64,000 nt of DNA, from assembly GCF_019352175.1 (NCBI RefSeq), contig NZ_JACBYI010000001.1:496001-560000 (forward strand). Reading direction: 5' to 3'. Positions 18,027 through 26,200 of the stretch are shown here, piece after piece (position 1 is the first letter of the stretch; each line of letters begins with the position of its first letter). A program made the position numbers and the translations under genes. This DNA comes from Paenibacillus sp. S150 (GTDB lineage Bacteria; Bacillota; Bacilli; Paenibacillales; Paenibacillaceae). Below the pieces are notes generated by a model, which worked only from the letters and a program-made list of their open reading frames with translations, was not told where the DNA came from and ran no database searches.

Positions 18027-19205
18027 TTACTCCGCCGCTGCTCCCGTGATCTTGCCTTCATTGCGCGCACGCAGAAGGGTGTGCCGGTTCATCCGGATCA
18101 GATGGGCCTCTGCCAGACTCCGGCGCAGCAGCTCTTCATCCACGCCCAGCTCCTCCAGCGAAGAGGGGCCATGCACCGTCCGCAGCAGCGCGCGCAGGGT
18201 CCCAGGAGACGGCAGCTTGCCGATTTCCTCCAGCACTTGCCGCCACTGCTCCTTGTTCTCAAGGCCTTGCGAGCCTGCGAGATCATGGTAGAGCGTGGAG
18301 ATTTCCGCACAGGCCACTCCAACCTTCGCGCCATGCAGCAATTGTCTGCGTCCGGCGCGGATGTACTCCATCTCCCAGTAATGGGACAGGTGATGCTCCG
18401 CTCCCGATGCGCAGTGTGATTGCCCGAACAGCAGAATCGCCAGTCCCGATTCAATCAGCGCTCCGGTCAGCACACGGATGCCCAGCTCGGTATGATTTCC
18501 GATCTCTTCGGCATGGGTCACACAGGCCAGCAGCGCTTGCTCGGTGATGGCCGCGACAACGGATGAATACGGTTCATCCGCCGTCAGACGGCCAAATTTC
18601 CAATCGAATAAAGAAGTGTATTTGCCCAGCATATCGCCAAATCCTGCCGCGATCATTGGAGCAGGTGCCATGCGCAGCAGCTCGGTGTCGGCAAATATAG
18701 CCGCCGGACCGGCGGCAGGAATAGTGAGCTTGTTGCCGCGGATAATGAGCGGCGAACCATTTGAAGTAAAACCATCCACAGAGGGCGCTGTAGGAACAGA
18801 TGCAAAAGGAATTGCAGCAGTATACGCCGCATAACGGGCTATGTCATGCAACGTGCCAGAGCCTGCTGCAATAATGGAGTCGGCTTTATGCTTCTGGATA
18901 TCGAGCAGCACCTGTACCACTGAGGCTTCATCCGCAATGACATCCCCCTGCGCGTTCGGCAGCACCAGGATTGTCTGTGCCGGAATTCCCGCTTCCCTGC
19001 ACTCCTGTATCAAACCGGCTCCCGCGGCCTTCAAGGTATGCCCATCGGCTACGACCAGCGGCTGCTTCCAGCCTTCGGCGGCAATGAAAGCAGGCACCTG
19101 CTTCAAAGCCCCCGCCTCTACAACAATATAACGCGGAAGGGCAAAAGCTCCCCCGCCTTCCAGCTCCGCCGCAGCAGCCTTTATATTGCTCAATATATCG
19201 GTCAT
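18027..19205 (-). CDS. araM: sn-glycerol-1-phosphate dehydrogenase AraM
   Basis: A 392-residue metal-dependent NAD(P)H enzyme reducing dihydroxyacetone phosphate to glycerol-1-phosphate, in the cytosol. The family pattern is visible: AAGSGTLHDIARYAA (nucleotide site), PTAPSVDGFTSNGSPL, MIAAGFGDMLGKYTS with the metal-ligand Asp, and two ligand histidines in HLSHYWEM and LLHGAKVGVA. ATG at 19205 has TTTAGGAGG eight bases upstream. In B. subtilis araM belongs to the arabinose operon. Here it stands alone, but an AraR-type box overlaps its promoter and araR is the next gene upstream. Confidence 0.92.
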   Translation of the reverse strand: MTDILSNIKAAAAELEGGGAFALPRYIVVEAGALKQVPAFIAAEGWKQPLVVADGHTLKAAGAGLIQECREAGIPAQTILVLPNAQGDVIADEASVVQVLLDIQKHKADSIIAAGSGTLHDIARYAAYTAAIPFASVPTAPSVDGFTSNGSPLIIRGNKLTIPAAGPAAIFADTELLRMAPAPMIAAGFGDMLGKYTSLFDWKFGRLTADEPYSSVVAAITEQALLACVTHAEEIGNHTELGIRVLTGALIESGLAILLFGQSHCASGAEHHLSHYWEMEYIRAGRRQLLHGAKVGVACAEISTLYHDLAGSQGLENKEQWRQVLEEIGKLPSPGTLRALLRTVHGPSSLEELGVDEELLRRSLAEAHLIRMNRHTLLRARNEGKITGAAAE

Positions 19206-19328
19206 GAAGAAAACCTCCTAAAGGTTTTGTGAGCGGATGCTTTTTCCGAATTCGCTTTGAGCAAGGCTCACTTTAAGAGCACATTGGCTGTGGTCACAGG
19301 CATAATCGTTTTCCTGCTTTGTCCCCCC

Positions 19329-19351
19329 ATTATACACTTGTACGTACAACC
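19329..19351 (-). promoter_or_regulatory. araM promoter region with AraR box
   Basis: TATAAT on the minus strand (19329-19334) is preceded within the spacer by the perfect palindrome TTGTACGTACAA (19338-19349). That is the core of known AraR operators. No good -35 is seen; repressor binding here would block polymerase. Confidence 0.65.
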
Positions 19352-19544
19352 GATCCACATTTATTCAATAAATTTCGAATAGGTACACACAATTTTTTTC
19401 AAGAACAATATAGATATTCAAGTGGAAACGGCTTGACCGTCCTTGACCGGGCAGCGCAGCTGTTTGCATTTCAGGTGTAAGGCGGCGGCTGATGCCAAGC
19501 GGAAAAGGTCACTTCATATTCCCCCAGCCGCTTTTTCACTTGCG

Positions 19545-19830
19545 TTAGTGGGAAAAAGGATCCCTAATCGATCCGTTTCTCTCTCCCTTACAGAGGAATA
19601 CGCCTACATTAAGTTGAACTTGAACCATTCATCCAAGGGGCGATTTTAGTGGTAAAAAGGATAACTAATCCACCGCATTCCGATCCTGGATCGTCCCTAG
19701 TGGGAAAAAGTACAACTAATTCGGCTGAAATCAGCCGTATGGGGTGAACGGGCCTCCATTAAGTGTACAAAATCCTACTAAAGCCCGTTAAAGCCAAAAT
19801 TCCAGCCTATTAGTGTTACTTTTTACACTT
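19545..19830. repeat. Phased short palindromic units, array A
   Basis: Units of the form TTAGTGGnAAAAAG-n-ACTAAT lie at 19545-19568, 19646-19669 and 19697-19720. Inverted versions lie near 19759-19781 and 19809-19829. The first steps are 101 and 51 bases. The same family is at 39926-40100 and 57387-57560. Confidence 0.75.
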
Positions 19831-20237
19831 CGCTTTCGTTCCCTATGAACCTCCTTGCGTTCCATCAGCGTTTTCAGGTCCGCCGGTTCATTTCATATAA
19901 GCCGGTTCCATTGATATACATTAAGTTTCTTTATTGTGTTTTTTTAAGATTACAGAACCGCCTCCCGCTTAAACAGCGGAGCGGACGGACAGACCTGCGG
20001 AACAGCGGCAGCGGCCGCCCGGGTCTCCGGAATTTCACCGCTAAGAAACTGCGACGAAATAAAGTACCGCTGCATTGTTGACAAAACTCCCAAAACCGTG
20101 GAAATTTTGTCAACAGGAGCGGGTACTCATTTCCCCGCAGCTCTTAAGGGGAATGAAATAAATCCGGAGGGCGCAGCGACCCGGACAACGCTCCGTTCGC
20201 GGAGCGTCCTCACAAGCGCAACCGTCTATCTGACTCC

Positions 20238-20287
20238 AAAAAAAGAGCTGTCCCAAGCAGCCATTTCATGGCTTATGGGACAGCCTC
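20238..20287 (-). terminator. Terminator inside repeat copy A
   Basis: On the minus strand GGCTGTCCCA pairs with TGGGACAGC around an inner AAGCCATGAAATGGCT stem and is followed by TTTTTTT. Copy B has the same structure with compensating changes (see 40439-40485), so the stem is conserved. Confidence 0.75.
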
Positions 20288-20332
20288 TTCAGCGAGAAAG
20301 ATAAAGCTAATTTCTAGCGTGAAACATATAAA

Positions 20333-20486
20333 CCTGAATTTCAAAAGTAAGTATCCACAAATCATCTAAAAAGCTCTGCACGAAGAGATTTCTTGCTAAA
20401 AACAACTTGCATCAAATGGGTGAAAGAAAAAGAGGGGTTATCCCTTGTCCGATCCGGATTGGTTCAATTCACTTTCGAAATTAAGG
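20333..20486. repeat. 154-bp inverted-end element, copy 1 (interior flipped)
   Basis: The ends are CCTGAATTTCAAAAG and CTTTCGAAATTAAGG. The 124-bp interior matches the reverse complement of the interiors at 39616-39769 and 40533-40686. The outer flanks (ACATATAAA before, ATAAATTCTT after) are in the same orientation in all three. Confidence 0.85.
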
Positions 20487-20493
20487 ATAAATT

Positions 20494-20527
20494 CTTTTAA
20501 ATAAAGCCCGCACCCTGTGCGGACTTT
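20494..20527 (-). terminator. araR terminator
   Basis: On the minus strand AAAGTCCGCAC pairs with GTGCGGGCTTT (one mismatch) nine bases after the araR stop and is followed by ATTTAAAA. Confidence 0.65.
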
Positions 20528-20535
20528 AGGTACTC

Positions 20536-21642
20536 TTATTGCGCCGGTTCAGGCTCCAGGCGGTTCGTTGAGCTTCGCAGTACCAGCTCCGGCTTATAAA
20601 TGATATCGTTCTGCGGCTCGGCGCTTCTCCGTTCGATCATATCCATCAGCATCTCCGCCGCCTGCACCCCCATTTCCTGCTTGGGATGCCTGATGGTGGT
20701 CAGCTTCACTTCTGTCGCCGTAGACAGCGTCGAGTCATCGAAGCCGATCAGCGACAGGTCATCCGGCACACTTAGGCCTGTCTGGCGCGCCGCCTCCAGC
20801 AGCAGGACCGCCAGCTCATCGTTGTAGCAGACGAAGGCGGTAGGCCGCTGCCGCCGCTGCAGCATGCCAAGCGCCGCTTCATAGGGCACCGTACGCTCTT
20901 GCCCGGACATATAATGGGTCACAGTATCCGGTCCCAGCAGAAGACTGTGCTTATGCAGCGCACGGGTAAAGCCCTTCAGCCGGTTGGCTCCCTGGAGATC
21001 GTCTGTTTTGAAGAAGCCGGCAATTTCGCGGTGGCCAAGCTGAATCAAATGCTCCGCAGCCATGTAGCCTCCGGCTTCATCATCGAGCTTCAGGCAGGGG
21101 CAATGCAGCTCCGGATACCGCTCATTAATCATAATGAACGGTATCCGGTGAATTTCCAGCGCCAGGTAGAGCGGCAGATTGGGATTGCCCTGGGCGCTTT
21201 TGGTCGGCTCAATAATCAGGCCCTTGAAGGGCTGGCTTAACAGCAACTCCAGATTCTCGCGTTCCTTGTTTTTGTCATTGTCTGTGCTGGACAGCATCAT
21301 GCTGTATCCGCCGCCGCGCAGCCGGGCCTCGGCACCGCTGACAATATGAGGGAAGATATAATCGGAGATATGCGTGGTCATCATCCCGATCATACGGCTG
21401 CTCTGCAAAGGCCGCGTATCCTGGCGGGCGACAAAGGTCCCCTTGCCCTGCAGACGGTAGAGCCAGCCTTCCTTCTCCAGCTGGCCGAGCGCCTGGCGCA
21501 CGGTCTGTCTGCTCATGCCGAACTGTCCCGCGATTTCGTTCTCCGACGGAGTCTGGTCATCGGGCTTCAGCCGCCCGGATTCAATCCAGGACAGCAGCTC
21601 TGTTTTTAGACGCATATATTTCGGTATCGGTTTGTCCGTCAT
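20536..21642 (-). CDS. araR: Arabinose-responsive repressor AraR (GntR-HTH / LacI-core)
   Basis: A 368-residue chimeric regulator. The N-terminal GntR winged helix (PKYMRLKTELLSWIESGRL, then SENEIAGQFGMSRQTVRQAL, GKGTFVAR) occupies residues ~1-75. The rest is a LacI/periplasmic-binding-like sugar domain (RMIGMMTTHISDYIFPHIVS, AFVCYNDELAVLLLEAAR, LSLIGFDDSTLS). This domain order is diagnostic of AraR. ATG at 21642 follows GGGGTG. An AraR-like box (TTGTATGTACATG) overlaps its own promoter, and a perfect one precedes araM. No araBAD or arabinan genes are in the window. Confidence 0.9.
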   Translation of the reverse strand: MTDKPIPKYMRLKTELLSWIESGRLKPDDQTPSENEIAGQFGMSRQTVRQALGQLEKEGWLYRLQGKGTFVARQDTRPLQSSRMIGMMTTHISDYIFPHIVSGAEARLRGGGYSMMLSSTDNDKNKERENLELLLSQPFKGLIIEPTKSAQGNPNLPLYLALEIHRIPFIMINERYPELHCPCLKLDDEAGGYMAAEHLIQLGHREIAGFFKTDDLQGANRLKGFTRALHKHSLLLGPDTVTHYMSGQERTVPYEAALGMLQRRQRPTAFVCYNDELAVLLLEAARQTGLSVPDDLSLIGFDDSTLSTATEVKLTTIRHPKQEMGVQAAEMLMDMIERRSAEPQNDIIYKPELVLRSSTNRLEPEPAQ

Positions 21643-21680
21643 GGTACACCCCAGGCTGCTCAAATAGAGTAATCCAAGCC

Positions 21681-21712
21681 ATTATAGCATATGCAGCTTG
21701 TATGTACATGCA
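21681..21712 (-). promoter_or_regulatory. araR promoter with AraR box
   Basis: TATAAT (21681-21686, minus) and a TGTACA-like -35 overlap TTGTATGTACATG (21698-21710), a near-match to the box in front of araM. This predicts autorepression. Confidence 0.55.
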
Positions 21713-21718
21713 GGCCCG

Positions 21719-22093
21719 CTATCTTTTTGAGCCATAGTCCCCCATTTTAATGCCCCAGACCGAATCCTTCTGGTATGCTGCAGCTTCCCGCAGCTCAGGG
21801 AGTCTCGGGTCCTGCGGATAATGCTGCTCCAGATATGCAACGAATGCCCGGCGCAAGCCAATCTCCGCCTCCAGCTTATTGTATTCGTTCGGGTGCCTTT
21901 TGATCTCCTTAAGCGCTCCCTCCCAGCGGTTCAAATCGGCGGCCTCCGACTGCCCGCAGCGGGTCCTGTCCACAAGCTCACGAAGCTCGCGGTAAGCCTG
22001 CTTCACTCTGGAAGAATAAAACCGCTTCTGGTTCAAAAAAGTCAGCAGCGCCACCAGCAGCGCCAGTCCGCCCCATAAAATAAAGTTATCCAT
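21719..22093 (-). CDS. Small membrane-anchored protein of unknown function
   Basis: A 124-residue protein beginning with one hydrophobic helix (NFILWGGLALLVALLTFLNQ). A charged, helical cytoplasmic part follows, rich in Arg, Glu and Leu (QAYRELRELVDRTRCGQ, RWEGALKEIKRHPNEYNKLE). It reads as an N-anchored coiled-coil-like protein. ATG at 22093 has GGAGGG upstream; an ATG seven codons earlier does not. It lies divergent from nothing and 77 bases upstream of araR on the same strand. No family was recognised. Confidence 0.6.
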   Translation of the reverse strand: MDNFILWGGLALLVALLTFLNQKRFYSSRVKQAYRELRELVDRTRCGQSEAADLNRWEGALKEIKRHPNEYNKLEAEIGLRRAFVAYLEQHYPQDPRLPELREAAAYQKDSVWGIKMGDYGSKR

Positions 22094-22187
22094 GCAGTCC
22101 CTCCAGCTTTGCATCTTCCCTTAATTATACACTCAGAAGCAACAGTATCCACGGACACAACATCAGGTTTATGAACAAAAGTTTGCA

Positions 22188-22214
22188 CAAAAATACCCCA
22201 CATTCATGGGGCAT
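22188..22214 (-). terminator. Rho-independent terminator
   Basis: On the minus strand ATGCCCCA pairs with TGGGGTAT and is followed by TTTT. It ends the two-gene unit 22292-22872. Confidence 0.7.
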
Positions 22215-22291
22215 TTCAGAGGTATCCGCTTCTGCATTATACTGGGCTGATTCCACCCCGCTCTTTTCGCGGAGCCCTTTGCCTTTGCTGT

Positions 22292-22474
22292 CTATTCCTT
22301 CTTCATCATTTCATGAAGCTGGCGTTTGTCGGCCTCAACGGAGCGCTCCTGAGCTTCCAGATCATCCGTATCCGCTTCCGCTGCTGAATATTCTACATCC
22401 TCCGCTTTCGCTTCGTAGAGCATTTTCATTTTGTCGGTTTTCGAGAATATGTTCGAGTTCTCTCTGTCCGTCAA
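22292..22474 (-). CDS. Small acidic hydrophilic protein, unknown
   Basis: A 60-residue, highly charged protein (KAEDVEYSAAEADTDDLEAQ, then RQLHEMMKKE) without membrane segments or cysteines; probably helical. TTG at 22474 has AGGAGG eight bases upstream, a strong reason to accept the gene. It follows the 119-residue gene by 38 bases and a terminator lies just beyond, so both form a small operon. No family recognised. Confidence 0.55.
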   Translation of the reverse strand: MTDRENSNIFSKTDKMKMLYEAKAEDVEYSAAEADTDDLEAQERSVEADKRQLHEMMKKE

Positions 22475-22512
22475 TTATCGGGCCTCCTGTTGTTCAATAT
22501 GAATTACGGCTA

Positions 22513-22872
22513 TCAGATCATTCCACCGGCCTCTTCTATAATGGTAACTGCCTGCTCATAGGAGCCCGGGTCCACAAGAACGGTAAGCAGAATATTTCTG
22601 CCGGTCGGACCGCCGTCACCGCCGTGGCTCATGCCGCTTCCACTGGTATGCGCTGCGGAGAGGATGCCTGTATGCGCGCTGGCCGAGGTCATGGAATCCA
22701 TGCTTGCCAGATTGCCGGTCACGGGATTAATTCCCGCCTCCAGGCTGTTTCCGCCGAATCGGCTGAACCGGTCAATAGACAGCGCGCTCACACGCAGCGC
22801 CTGAAGCTTCCGGGAGACGCCTTCGGCCTCCTCCGGGTCCTTAAAGTAGGCGAGTATGCTTTTTTCGGACAA
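22513..22872 (-). CDS. Small protein with split YflT/GsiB-like alpha-beta halves, unknown
   Basis: A 119-residue protein. The first 45 residues (ILAYFKDPEEAEGVSRKL, then LRVSALSIDRFSRF) and the last 30 (NILLTVLVDPGSYEQAVTII) look like the two beta-alpha halves of a small ferredoxin-like fold. They are joined by a Gly/Ser/Met/His-rich linker (residues ~48-90). Start TTG at 22872 with GGGGAA upstream. General-stress proteins of the YflT type start similarly, but this is only a resemblance. It heads a two-gene unit. Confidence 0.5.
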   Translation of the reverse strand: MSEKSILAYFKDPEEAEGVSRKLQALRVSALSIDRFSRFGGNSLEAGINPVTGNLASMDSMTSASAHTGILSAAHTSGSGMSHGGDGGPTGRNILLTVLVDPGSYEQAVTIIEEAGGMI

Positions 22873-23274
22873 GGGAATTCCCCGCTTTCTGCCTGGAATG
22901 CCATACGCAAAGTGTTACAGATCTATTTTGGATTTCAGGTCCGTAATTTATGCTTACTTGTCCTGTAACAATTTTTGTTAGATGACACTCTTAAGGTGAA
23001 AGGCTTCATGATTTCCATTTTTATCCACAAAAAATACAGTATTCAGATATTTAATTTATTTCCCCTATAAAAATACTCGGATTTTTCATTTTTTACGGCT
23101 TTATTCCCTTAATATGGTACTAAAGTAGTATATAACTATCTACCATTAGCCTGTAAAATAAATGTAATTTTCACTAATAATTCGTCAGCAATAAAATACT
23201 CAAACCAAGGAGGGATATATAGGGTTTAGAGGTTTTCTACGATATATACTAAATGATGCTGGGGAGGATATTAA
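22873..23274. other. AT-rich intergenic region, divergent leaders
   Basis: About 400 bases between the small operon (minus) and the S8 protease (plus). It holds an inverted repeat TGTTACAG (22913-22920) / CTGTAACA (22963-22970) and an AACAATTTTTGTT palindrome beside it. A tract with long A/T runs follows up to the protease ribosome site GGGGAGG. No gene seen. Confidence 0.4.
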
Positions 23275-26200
23275 ATGTTCAAACGCTCCATTCGAAAATT
23301 TGGCATAGGTGCAGCAAGTGTAAGCATAGCAGTCTCTATTCTCTTTCCTTCCGCTTCTTTTGCTGCCAGCGGAGAGACCTTTCTGCCTGCGGCTCCGAAC
23401 CTTCAAGACCACGCTTCCCTTAATCCTAAACTGAACGTCTCGCAGGATGCTTTGAAGCAATCCATACAGAATTATAAACCATCCGCCGTCAAGCCACAAA
23501 ATTATGCCGGCACAAGCACCTCTTCAGCACCGGTTACCTTTATTGTACAGTTGCAGAACGATCCGATTAAAGTAGCTGAGGGCCAGAGTTCCAAAAGCTC
23601 CTCTCCCTCGCTGCAGCATAACATTCTCCGCACTGAACACAGCACCTTTAAGTCTGCTGCCGCCCTTATCGGCGCAGTAACCGGCAATGAATATACAGAG
23701 GTCTTTAACGGCTACGAGGTTACCCTCCCAGGCAATCAAGTGGACAAGCTCCTTGCTCTTCCAGGCGTAAAAGCCGTATTCCCTAACCAGACTGTTCATG
23801 CCCTGGAAACAGCAACAAATTTTGGGTCATCTTCCAGTTCCGGAGGTTCTGCGCAGGAAGTTGTAGGAAATGGGGACATATTTCATACAGAAGCCTTATA
23901 CGACAAAGGCGCTACAGGAGAAGGGGTTAAGGTAGCCGTTATCGACACCGGTATAGACTATAACCACCCTTATCTTGAGGATGTCTATAAAGGCGGCTAT
24001 GACGTTGTCGACAATGACGATGACCCATTTGAAACAGAGCCTGACCCGCGTTACTTGCCGAGAGACGGCAATCCTTATGAGACGGCACATGGCTCCCATG
24101 TCTCCGGAATTATTAAGAGCGTGGCGCCGGATGCGGATATCTATGTATACCGCGTACTTGGACCTTACGGCTCAGGGACTACAGCCGATGTAATCAAGGG
24201 CATCGAATTGGCAGTAGAAGAAGACGTAGATGTCATCAACCTCTCGCTGGGCTCTGATGTGAATCAACAATATTCGCCGGATGCCATTGCCGTGGACAAC
24301 GCTGCCAAAGCGGGCGTTACAGTGGTCCTGGCAGCGGGCAACTCAGGCCCTGGCGCCGAAACCGTTGGTACACCGGGAGGTGCACACCGCACCATCTCCG
24401 TCGGCGCCAGCACTACCCCTACCGATGTTAATGTGTTTAAAGTTGGTGTAGTGGATAATGTTTATGGCATTTTGGCTGCAGAGTCCGCAGCGCTCCCCGA
24501 TACAGCTACCGGCAAAGAAGTTGTTTATGCCGGACTTGGAGGTTCAGTGGAGGATTATACAAATGCTGATGTAGCAGGAAAAATAGCCCTCGTTGACCGT
24601 GGAACTTATACTTTTGTCTCCAAATCCGCTAATGCCAAAAAAGCCGGCGCAATCGGATTGCTGATTGCCAATAACGTTGATGGCGAACTGAATATGGCCA
24701 TTGACTCCACCGGCGTTCCTACCTACGGCATTACCAAGGCAGATGGTGCCTTGATTAAGCAAGAGCTTCAAGCAGAACGCAACACAGTAGAATTCAAGGT
24801 TGTACATGATACCAGCAACTTGCTGGCCGGCTTCAGTTCACGCGGACCCGCACTCCCTGAACTGAATATCAAGCCGGATGTTCTGGCGCCTGGCGTTGGG
24901 GTGAACTCCTCCGTACCGGAATGGGAAAGCTCCACAGGATACGCCAAGTTCAACGGTACCAGTATGGCAAGCCCGCATGTGGCCGGGGCTGCAGCACTTC
25001 TCTTGGATTGGAAAGAGGATCTGACGCCGGATCTGGTTAAAGTCCTGCTGTCCAACAGCGCAACTCCGCTTAAAGACCGTGCAGGTAAATATTACAGTAT
25101 CTATGAGCAAGGCGCAGGACTCATTGATTTGTCCAAGGTAGCTAATGCAAGTTCCACCGTCAAAGTCGCCGAGGTGCTTGACACGGGAAATCCTGACGTG
25201 CCAACGGTCAATTATGACACAGGCTCATTGTCTTTTGGCCTGCAGCCAGTTGGTACAGTGACGAAGACCGTCTATGTGGACAGCCTGTCAGCTACACTTA
25301 AAACCTACAGTGTCAGCGTGGATTGGCGCACTGCCCATGCAGGCGTTGCTCTTGATGATGGCCTGGACGGCTTAGCGGTCTCCGGGGAACAATATTTCCC
25401 TGTTTCTCTTACAGTTTCTGACACAGCAGCTGCCGGATATTATGAGGCTATATTGACCCTTACGGAAGAAGAATCACAGGGTACACCTGAAATATTAACT
25501 CTTCCTTTGGGTGTAATTGTAGGAGAAGAGTACAAACCTGATACGGTTACAGATCTCTATGTCGGTACAGACCTCATCTCTCCGAACGGTGACGGTTATC
25601 TGGATGAGACAGATTTCTCCTTCTCCGTCAACGAAGCCGTCAACAGTCTGAACATTGAAGTCGCCGATGTGTTCACAGGAACCGTTGTTGGTGACGTATA
25701 TGCAACTGGAGAGAAATATTACCGTGGATTATACGAGACACTGGACTGGGATGGTACGGTTACCGATCAGTCCACCAAAGATCCTGTCAAGCTTCCTGAC
25801 AGCATCTATTCGATAACACCGGTTCTTAATGGCACAACCAGCCTTACAAAACAGGCGATCCCCTTCATCGTTGATACACAAGCGCCGGTGGTTACCGGAC
25901 TGAATGTAACCGAGCATACACGGGAAAATATTGAAGAACCTAGAAGCGCTACGATCAGCGGATTTATTGCAGATGACCTGCTGCTGGAACTTGTGGCCGA
26001 AGATATTGATATTAATTCATTATTCGGAGCCGCAGCAGTTTTTGCAAACTCTGACGGCGAGCCTCAGCAGGAAGACGGATATATTGATCCGTCCGGTTAT
26101 TTTGAAATTGAGGTCCCTCTGTCCGAAGGTCTCAACCAGTTCTACATCTACATCTATGACGCAGCCGGCAACGGTACTGCAGACGAAGATTACGCTCAAC

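Larger units (their letters stand above)
19417..20497. repeat. Long intergenic repeat, copy A
   Basis: This ~1.08 kb stretch between araM and araR is strongly similar, in the same orientation, to 39784-40697. Shared landmarks include AGTGGAAACGGCTT, GACCGGGCAGCGCAGCTGTT, ACAGAGGAATACGCCTACAT, AAGCAGCCATTTCATGGCTT and the 154-bp inverted-end element. Relative to copy B it has two extra stretches (~65 and ~100 bases, within 19934-20135). The second contains TGTTGACAAAA...TTTTGTCAACA. No coding capacity was recognised. Confidence 0.85.

Noticed and set aside
19545..19830. CRISPR array from evenly spaced ~24-base repeats with ~27-base spacers
   Set aside because: Units are degenerate, occur in both orientations, steps are 51 or 101, the spacers are partly shared between loci, and no cas genes are present.
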